64,000 nt of DNA, from positions 41,243,503-41,307,502 of the forward strand of contig NC_063049.1 in the NCBI RefSeq assembly GCF_018812025.1, given 5' to 3'. The position numbers were made by a program, and so were the translations under genes. The notes below the pieces were generated by a model. It was not told the origin of the DNA. It searched no databases and saw only the letters and a program-made list of their open reading frames with translations. How positions within the stretch are numbered: position 1 is the stretch's first letter; each line of letters begins with the position of its first letter. Shown one piece after another: positions 59,601 to 64,000 of this stretch. This DNA comes from Megalobrama amblycephala (taxonomy: Eukaryota > Chordata > Actinopteri > Cypriniformes > Xenocyprididae).

Positions 59601-59926
59601 CTGACCAATACACGGACTATTCCCAGCAGCCCGAGCAACCGTACGCCAGTCACCACTTGGCCGTGATTGGCTGTTGCACCCCGGAGCCGGATAAAAGCGT
59701 CCAATCCAAAGGGACCTTCCTCAGCCAATCGGGAGAGCTGAATCAGATGGAATTCCAAAACTATCTGAACAACAATACGCAGGATACAGGCTACAACGCC
59801 AACGGGAACTGTTACGTAGCTGAACAGCCAAAGGAGATGTCTCGCAATCTGCCCGAAGTTTCGCTAGCGGACAACACGAAAGGACCTACTTTACTGGACG
59901 CTTTCCCTGAGCCCACTCCGGTTTAG
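47275..59926 (+). CDS. csrnp3: csrnp3, cysteine/serine-rich nuclear protein 3 (whole spliced CDS)
   Basis: Four exons (47275-47473, 53982-54241, 55677-55973, 58808-59926) join in frame to 624 residues, against about 585 in the human protein as I recall it. Introns begin with GT and end with AG; junction phases are 1, 0 and 0. The N-terminus [14 protein letters not shown], then [29 protein letters not shown] and YTLGEF are CSRNP family blocks. A ten-cysteine cluster spans residues 229-267 across the exon 3/4 junction, followed by [12 protein letters not shown]. Residues 352-389 and 408-419 are almost pure Asp/Glu, and the C-terminus ends TPV. Family knowledge: CSRNP proteins are nuclear, bind an AGAGTG-type element and activate transcription. 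The [12 protein letters not shown] start and the C-terminus favour CSRNP3 over CSRNP1 or CSRNP2. Cyprinids can hold duplicates, so an a/b suffix cannot be assigned. Confidence 0.95.
49395..49690 (-). repeat. Dispersed repeat, copy 2 of 9430-9835 family
   Basis: Contains GGACCGTTTTGACAAAGTTG, GTGACGTCATGCGTATTATG and CCACCGTGTAAACTACAAAA. Orientation is opposite to the copy at 9430. Lies in csrnp3 intron 1; the frames at 49610-49835 are shadows. Confidence 0.65.
49922..50205. mobile_element. 284-bp palindromic element, GGGCCCTGTCCC termini
   Basis: AGGGCCCTGTCCCAAATGGC at the left is inverted at the right (GCCATTCGGGACAGGGCCC). Inner pieces also pair (CTAAACACTTGTGG is weaker). Non-autonomous DNA element in csrnp3 intron 1. 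Confidence 0.75.
50440..50725 (+). repeat. Duplicated segment, copy 1
   Basis: CCACAGTGCAAAAATGTGC, AAATTGCTTTTCAAGT and CTAATTCTTCTTCAACACTG occur in the same order at 52825-53010. The two copies bracket the 51-bp minisatellite. Confidence 0.75.
51405..52430. repeat. 51-bp minisatellite, about 20 copies, in csrnp3 intron 1
   Basis: Units of exactly 51 bases: GTTACGCAGCACGTTTGAGC, TTCCGCAAGAACCATTGAGG, TTCATTCTCGT. Because 51 is divisible by 3, frames stay open on both strands. The + frame 51334-52596 encodes about 20 copies of a 17-residue unit ([17 protein letters not shown]), and minus frames encode another. The interior is more homogeneous than the ends. An intronic array, not a gene, unless transcription evidence appears. 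Confidence 0.93.
52700..52815 (+). repeat. Right-end fragment of the foldback TTAA family
   Basis: Runs GTGTTCCAAAGATAAACGAA, GGTTTGGAACGACATGAGGG, GTGGGTGAACTATCCCTTTA. Only the end of the element is present. Confidence 0.8.
52825..53010 (+). repeat. Duplicated segment, copy 2
   Basis: Counterpart of 50440-50725, shortened inside. The shared block CTAATTCTTCTTCAACACTG is identical. Confidence 0.75.
53545..53724 (-). mobile_element. Fragment of the CAGTGTT hAT-type family
   Basis: On the minus strand it begins CAGTGTTGGGGAAAGTTACT and continues with the TAATGCATTACAATTTTG and AAGCAAGCCC-type pieces of the element at 15676-16490. Only about 180 bases remain. It ends 250 bases before csrnp3 exon 2. 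Confidence 0.8.
53982..54241 (+). CDS. csrnp3: csrnp3 coding exon 2 (residues 67-153)
   Basis: The acceptor TTTTTAG ends at 53981 and the donor GTACGC starts at 54242. The exon carries [14 protein letters not shown] (basic, nuclear-localisation-like), [30 protein letters not shown] and [13 protein letters not shown], the best conserved N-terminal block of CSRNP proteins. It finishes with the helical, charged stretch [10 protein letters not shown]. Entry is phase 1 and exit phase 0. Reading frames on the opposite strand at 53978-54307 are shadows. Confidence 0.95.
54602..55221 (-). mobile_element. TTAA-flanked family B, copy in csrnp3 intron 2
   Basis: TTAA at 54598-54601 and 55222-55225. Its ends are AGGGGTGGTTGATTATGA and ATGCATAATAGGTCTCCT. 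The octamer ATTTGCAT (55057-55064) and the GCTCCGCCCTC GC-box are kept, but the piece with the ATG frame seen at 31472 is deleted. Confidence 0.88.
55285..55307. repeat. A-run
   Basis: About 22 A residues inside intron 2; no flanking SINE body is recognised. Confidence 0.8.
55677..55973 (+). CDS. csrnp3: csrnp3 coding exon 3 (residues 154-252)
   Basis: The acceptor CTCCTCAG ends at 55676 and the donor CAG|GTATGA is at 55974; the exon is exactly 99 codons. It encodes [12 protein letters not shown], the acidic [26 protein letters not shown], a basic [16 protein letters not shown] block and the first seven cysteines of the Cys-rich domain ([19 protein letters not shown] to GIKCQ, residues 229-251). 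Family members share this order closely. Confidence 0.96.
56653..56692. repeat. (CA)n microsatellite
   Basis: About 20 CA units in csrnp3 intron 3. Confidence 0.97.
56718..57486. mobile_element. Foldback TTAA-family element, copy 2
   Basis: TTAA at 56714-56717 and 57487-57490. The termini AGGGTTAGTTCACCCAAAA and TTTTGGGTTAACTAACCCT are inverted. Inner arms pair over GTGCACCAAAAAAAC/TTGGTGCAC and GATATCTAGTGATGGGCGAT-like sequence with its inverse near 57160-57190. Frames within are shadows. Confidence 0.9.
57645..57942. mobile_element. 298-bp palindromic element, GGCCCGGTTTCACAGAC termini
   Basis: GGCCCGGTTTCACAGACAGG is inverted at the right end (CCTTGTCTGTGAAACCGGGG). Arms also share GACTAAGCC/GGACTAGCTTAAGCC. 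The centre carries an 80-base segment also found alone at 56568-56650. Confidence 0.85.
58262..58336. repeat. AT-rich hairpin
   Basis: TTAATATACTTTAAGGTATT then GATTAATAC is inverted immediately (TTAATCAATACCTGAAAGTA). Arms are about 30 bases with a loop of a few bases. Confidence 0.75.
58808..59926 (+). CDS. csrnp3: csrnp3 coding exon 4 (residues 253-624, stop)
   Basis: The acceptor TCCACAG ends at 58807 and the stop TAG is at 59924-59926. The exon opens with [17 protein letters not shown], the last three cysteines of the cluster (residues 260, 262, 267), and then the conserved [21 protein letters not shown] Glu/Asp run covers residues 352-389 and a second covers 408-419; between them is [20 protein letters not shown]. 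The remainder is Asn/Gln/Ser/Pro-rich and low in conservation, with family-like pieces such as EFQNYL. The opposite-strand poly-Ser frame at 59011-59346 is only the complement of the acidic codons. Codon use is GC-rich compared with the surrounding AT-rich DNA. Confidence 0.96.
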   Translation: MDRMSFPCGCTKEGCSNAAGRIEFNPIRVRTHFLHTIMKLELEKSREQQQNSGATAAAGNGFHGDPNGHCSPLATGQHSLEYAIPDTVPQTTIMHLQAGDDIDEALDEEEEEEEEDEDDEEEEEEDDEDEENEDDEDESSSLCSLSDSSTQSLANSDSEEEDDEDEDDDKTVEFDTGLANSEVAPPPSVMCYSENTVASDNQTNGNSYFINSTAEYYPMENATPPVLLASANQSNEPYIGDTASYQDRVNDSSRVMSQGPFNVTADQYTDYSQQPEQPYASHHLAVIGCCTPEPDKSVQSKGTFLSQSGELNQMEFQNYLNNNTQDTGYNANGNCYVAEQPKEMSRNLPEVSLADNTKGPTLLDAFPEPTPV

Positions 59927-60380
59927 ATCCAGAGAGCGGCAAGAGTATAAAAGCAGCCTTCGATGTTTCGTTCTGACAAATTTCCTGTTTAACGTTTGGG
60001 GGGGGGGCGGGGCGGATCCAAAAATACGTATTTTTACTGAACTTTGCAAAGAACAAAAAAAAACGATTTAAACTGCAAAATCAGAGTGTATGATAAGCTT
60101 TAGGTTGGAAACATACTCTACGCAAGTACGGCAACGCAAACGCGTAATTTCACTAAAACAATGGGTCTTGTTTACTAATAATTGCGTGGATTATCTCGTG
60201 AATTCAATACACGTGTGTACGCACATCAATTTGATCTCAACTTCGTTGTAATGTTAATGAATTTGGACTATTTTTGATAAGCAACTATGTGTTTCTGTAT
60301 AACATTTTCTTTCTGTACAACATTTTCTTTTACAGCCTTTCGTCACTGTCTGATGCTTTCTAAAGACACGGTTTCACCTG

Positions 60381-60858
60381 AAGGCGGGTGCACACTGTGC
60401 AATTTATAATAGTCCTTTACGATTGTTGCTCGTCAGACTGTACGAACATGATCCTCATGTCACACTGTGGGATCTCAGCTGTCATTTATGTCAGACCGTA
60501 CGACAGTCAAGATGCGTTAAAAACGGATGCGCGCTTGAAAGCTTGTCCAGAGTATTACGTCAACCCATACACGTTTAGATCATGGCACAATTTTGATCAT
60601 GGCAACGAAGATAATTTGACATTTGCCGTAGGAGAAGTCACACTGCAGGACTGTGCGCCAAATCTCCTGACACTGCCAGAATTTTGTCGGAGGTAAAATT
60701 TGATCGCAACGGTTATTAATTGGCTGTCGGTGAACATGTCAAACTAGTGATCAAAGACTACAGATTTTAGCCTAGGATTATAGGAATCTTTTAGGATTCT
60801 CAAAATTTGTCTCAGACGACCAAATCATGGCTAAAATCGCACAGTGTGCACGCGCCTT
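60381..60858. mobile_element. 478-bp palindromic element in probable 3' UTR
   Basis: AAGGCGGGTGCACACTGTGC at the left is inverted at the right as GCACAGTGTGCACGCGCCTT. The 102-residue frame at 60388-60696 lies inside and has no domain. hAT-like in style, but no target duplication is established. Confidence 0.8.
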
Positions 60859-61454
60859 GAGAATTTCTGCAAAGTCCCTTTAAGACAAGTCATTTCACTC
60901 GGCGGCCATCTTTGAAACGTCTCTCGGGCATTCAAGTGCTATCTCTTTGAATGGGGAAACATCAAATTCTCTAAAGCTGTTCACCAAGCTTTCGATTAAA
61001 TTTCATATTTGAAATCACCAATGAAATCTGACAACAACTGTCTTGTAAATTTTGTTTCTAAACGCTTGAATCATGACAAAAAAAATGGCATTTTTCAGGC
61101 TGAATCAAGCTGAATCAAGCATTCGCAGTCCTAAGTGCGCATCTCCACAGGAAGCGCTCGTCTGACTGTTTCTATAGGAACCGGAGCTTCTTACAGCAGC
61201 TGCAGTGATGCAATGACTTTATCAATCGGCAGCTGGCTCTTATTTAAAGTCGGGACTTATTCTGTGCATTGCACTTTCTCGCATTCATAATAATACGAGT
61301 GCACCGTCTTTCTACATATAACGTTTTTGGTTTGTGCAGCAAGATCCTCATATGCGAATCTTTGTTGTTATATAGAGAAACCTCGCAACTCGTGCTATAA
61401 TGCAGGTTTTCTTACCTTTTTTGTTGTATATAATTAAATAACTATGTATGAATT

Positions 61455-61725
61455 TTAAAGCTGCAGTAGGTGATCTGAGAAATGCTAACTTTAGCCTGTT
61501 AGCATTGAAAGTATACGATCCCACCCTCCCTGCAAATCGCCGTCCAAAACCACGCCTCCTCTAAAACACATGAACGCGCACAGACCAGAAGCAACATTAT
61601 TATTATTACTATTTCACGCACAAATTTTTGCATACACATGCTTGATAAACGAGACCCATTGTTTTTAATGCAACAGACGGTATTCTAGTGCCACCTTGAG
61701 GTTTGTTGCCGCCAAGACAAGAACT
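61455..61725. repeat. Probable dispersed repeat
   Basis: Starts at TTTTAAAGCTGCAGTAGGTG, a TTAA-associated start like the other families here, and contains CACGCCTCCTCTAAAACACA and (ATT)n. The right end is unclear. Confidence 0.45.
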
Positions 61726-61726
61726 T

Positions 61727-61940
61727 AAAGGGACAGTTCACCCAAAAATGAAAATTTTGTTTGGATTTACTCACCCTAATGTCATTCCAAACTCTCTTTC
61801 TTATGTGGAGAACAAAAGTTATTAAAATATTGTTTGTCCATAAAATGAGGTCTAATGTTGCTTGGATTCCAACTATTACTTCTTCTGTGTTCTGCAGAAG
61901 AAAGTTATGCAAGTTTGGAATAATGTGTGGGTGAACCGTG
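61727..61940. mobile_element. Short foldback element of the GGGACAGTTCACCC type
   Basis: TTAAAGGGACAGTTCACCC at the left. CATTCCAAACT (61784) pairs with AGTTTGGAATAATG (61912) and the end is GTGTGGGTGAACCGT, so the right tip is eroded. The minus frame 61685-61912 is a shadow. Confidence 0.75.
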
Positions 61941-62522
61941 AGTCAGTGCTTGCAAAACGTTAGCCAAGCGTTTGCGTTTAAATACTAGCGTGAAGTATAT
62001 TCCTGACCTTAGGCTCGTGCAATGTTTCTTGTAATTTCAAAAAGTTCTAGTTTTGAGCAGAAATGTGGATAGAACTTTTCTATGTATCTGTGTCCGTGGT
62101 GCAAAAAAGAAAACAGAAAAAAAGATTGTTGCTGTTAGTGTTCTGAAGTAAGTGTATATCTAAATGTTTGATAAAAGCATGTTTTTTTTTTGTTGTTGTT
62201 TTTTGTTTTTTAGCTTTCATCGCTGGTTTATGGTTTTGTAAGAGTTTGATGTACTGTAAAAGAGAAAATAATACTGTTACATTTTCGTACACATACTTCA
62301 TGCTTTTAAAGAGTTGGTGAAAGCATGAAAACGGCTCTTAAAATGTGTGCTGTTCATTTGCCTTTGCTTACAAAACCAAAACCATGATATTTAAGTTGTG
62401 AACACAATACATTTCCTCAACATAATTGCACTTTTCCATTGGCTGATGTTACACAGAACCGTAACCAATCGTTACCCGAGCACTGAGGGGGGCGGGGCTA
62501 TCTGGTACCGTGCCATGTCTTT
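61941..62522. other. No gene seen
   Basis: T-rich run at 62181-62212. A CCAATC, then GGGGGGCGGGGC (GC-box-like) at 62466-62499, without other promoter evidence. Confidence 0.5.
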
Positions 62523-62775
62523 GGCTGTGTTCGGAATGGAATACTTGCTTACTACTTAGTGAACACTGCGTAGTATATACTGTATACTAGCTACTATTTT
62601 AAAAAAGGTTAATTTGCTTATTTTCATATATGTCTGCTTAACATATATGAACAATTTCTTAACATTTCGTGAGTCAAGAAAGAGTGTCACTCATATTACT
62701 TTCGGTAAGTGGACTATATTTTTGATTTTGCATTAAATACACATGCATAAATAGTATGCTACTCCAAACACAGCC
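62523..62775. mobile_element. 253-bp palindromic element, GGCTGTGTTC termini
   Basis: GGCTGTGTTCGGAATGGAAT at the left is inverted at the right (AGTATGCTACTCCAAACACAGCC as a divergent arm). TAGTATATACTGTATACTAG lies inside. It resembles the TAGTA-rich ends of the repeats at 3555 and 46836. Confidence 0.75.
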
Positions 62776-63485
62776 TTAGATTATGTTTTTATAACATATC
62801 TCCAAGTTTTTAGTGGATGTTTTTCCATGACACTAACAAGAAAATGATATATCACATCTATCTGCATTTGCTTTAAAAAGGCAGATAGAAGACAGAACGT
62901 AGTTAGATAACAGATTTAACTTTTTAAACCAGATTAAGATAATGAAAATGGTCAAACTCTTTGTCTAATTAAACTCTGAGATACTGAAGTCTTACATTAT
63001 CTTTGGGATTATGCAGGGATTTCTGATGAAATGCACTTTGAAATGCATCAAGTTACTGCGAACGAATCATTCCGTTTCCGTCAGGTGAAGATGATTTTTA
63101 AAAAAGTGTTATAGAATACAAAATAACTAATATTAGGTTTGTACAAGGTAATGCTTTAAATTTATTGCATAATTGAAAGTATTGAATGGATGGAGGCCAG
63201 GAAGGTGAAGAGATTTTTCTCAACTTATAGAAAATATTTTATGCCAAGATGTGAAAATATTCTCTCAATAACTGTGGTTTAGATTTTGAGAGAGAGAGAG
63301 AGAGAGAGAAAAGAGAGAATAATTCTTGTCACGGTTATTTAATTTAAAAATAAGCTATGACTGAACAAATCATTCTGAAGAGTAATTTGTTAAGTGCAAT
63401 AGTTTACAGTGTGATAATGCCACACATTGAAGCTAATGTTTATTCAAAGGAGTGAATTCATTTCACATCAGATTTCCTACCATGT
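62776..63485. other. No gene seen; (GA)n tract
   Basis: (GA)n at 63287-63320. The rest is AT-rich and unassigned. Confidence 0.55.
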
Positions 63486-63600
63486 TAAAGGGAAAGCTCA
63501 TCTAAAAATAAAAATTGGCATTATTTACTCACCCTCATCCATGTCGCTCCAAACCTGTATGCTGGTATTTGTTTCTCCTAAAAAAAAGAGAGAGAGAATT
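63486..63600 (+). repeat. Left-end fragment of the foldback TTAA family
   Basis: TTAAAGGGAAAGCTCATCTA, then TTATTTACTCACCCTCATCC and CTCCAAACCTGTATG. Interrupted after a GAGA run. Confidence 0.75.
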
Positions 63601-64000
63601 TTTGAAAAACTACTTTAAAACAACAGATATATATATATATACACTATATAAAATGACCTGAGGGTGTTTAAATAATCATTTTTGTGTGAATTATTACCTT
63701 AAAGCACTGACGAGTTTAGATAAGAAGCTGTTTTTAACGCACAAACATTATGATGCATCTGTCAGTTTGTTTATCCTCTTGATGGAAAGAGAGTCATTGT
63801 CCAATGGAGAATGTCCCTTAATAAGCTCAAGACAGGACAATCAAATGCCTTTTATGTCATCAACATTGTAGCATGACCTCATGAAATAATCAGATCTTTA
63901 AACGTGAAGTGTGTCGTTTAAAAACTGTAATACGCAGATACAACTATAAGTAAGACCTTTACCATCATGTATTAATCCAGACAGCATCTCTTTAAGCTAC
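63601..64000. other. No gene seen
   Basis: A short (TA)n at 63629-63645. No frame or repeat that I recognise to the end of the window. Confidence 0.5.

Larger units (their letters stand above)
59927..62270 (+). other. csrnp3: csrnp3 3' UTR, probable, end uncertain
   Basis: The sequence after the stop begins with a G-rich run at 59999-60016 and has no large reading frame of interest. By eye I find no canonical AATAAA between 59927 and about 63500. ATTAAA variants occur at 60995, 61433 and 62732. The end given here is therefore a guess. A palindromic transposon (60381-60858) and a further repeat at 61727-61940 lie inside the likely UTR. Confidence 0.4.

Noticed and set aside
60388..60696. 102-residue frame after csrnp3
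   Set aside because: Lies wholly within a palindromic transposon; no recognisable motif.

Overview
The window is vertebrate nuclear DNA, most likely from a cyprinid (carp, barb or zebrafish-like) fish. The evidence is one spliced gene of the vertebrate CSRNP family with GT-AG introns and long, AT-rich introns. In addition there is a very dense load of short non-autonomous DNA transposons, Tc1-type elements and minisatellites of kinds familiar from cyprinid genomes. Almost all listed reading frames outside the gene are accidents of repeats. I see no tRNA, rRNA, CRISPR array or bacterial-type operon.

The only convincing host protein-coding gene is csrnp3 (cysteine/serine-rich nuclear protein 3, a nuclear transcriptional regulator). 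It lies on the + strand with four coding exons: 47275-47473, 53982-54241, 55677-55973 and 58808-59926. These join in frame to 624 codons plus a stop. The first coding exon has a splice acceptor only 2 nt before the ATG, so non-coding 5' exons must lie upstream. Two candidates are a CpG-dense, non-repetitive block with a donor at 37772 and a second block ending in a GTAAGT donor at 40005. The 3' UTR begins at 59927 and contains transposon sequence; its end is not obvious.

Region by region. 1-2.4 kb: a foldback repeat and a ~70-bp minisatellite split by a 300-bp insertion. 3.3-9.8 kb: several palindromic elements, a Tc1 copy folded back on itself, and a hAT-type element with an intact 8-bp target duplication. 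10-12.1 kb: a second piece of the minisatellite and a decayed PIF/Harbinger transposase. 13.2-14.5 kb: a 1.27-kb GATC/CATC satellite with higher-order structure. 15.2-16.6 kb: a hAT-type element nested in an older element. 17.4-33.7 kb: three full copies of one TTAA-flanked family and pieces of a second, plus a 75-bp-arm hairpin, a 346-bp palindromic element and an 801-bp TA-flanked element. 34.0-35.5 kb: a 1539-bp Tc1 element with a dead transposase. 35.9-47.1 kb: foldback elements, an AT-rich tandem region, candidate 5' exons, and a 1.7-kb minisatellite of ~53-bp CpG-containing units inside a transposon. 47.3-59.9 kb: csrnp3, with a 20-copy 51-bp minisatellite in intron 1. 60-64 kb: 3' UTR and flanking repeats.

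There is no multi-gene system. The most interesting signals are the TTAA-flanked element families that appear to carry promoter-like sequence, a start codon and a splice donor from a parent gene, including a short reading frame kept in three copies. Next are the foldback Tc1, the in-frame intronic minisatellite, and the candidate csrnp3 promoters.
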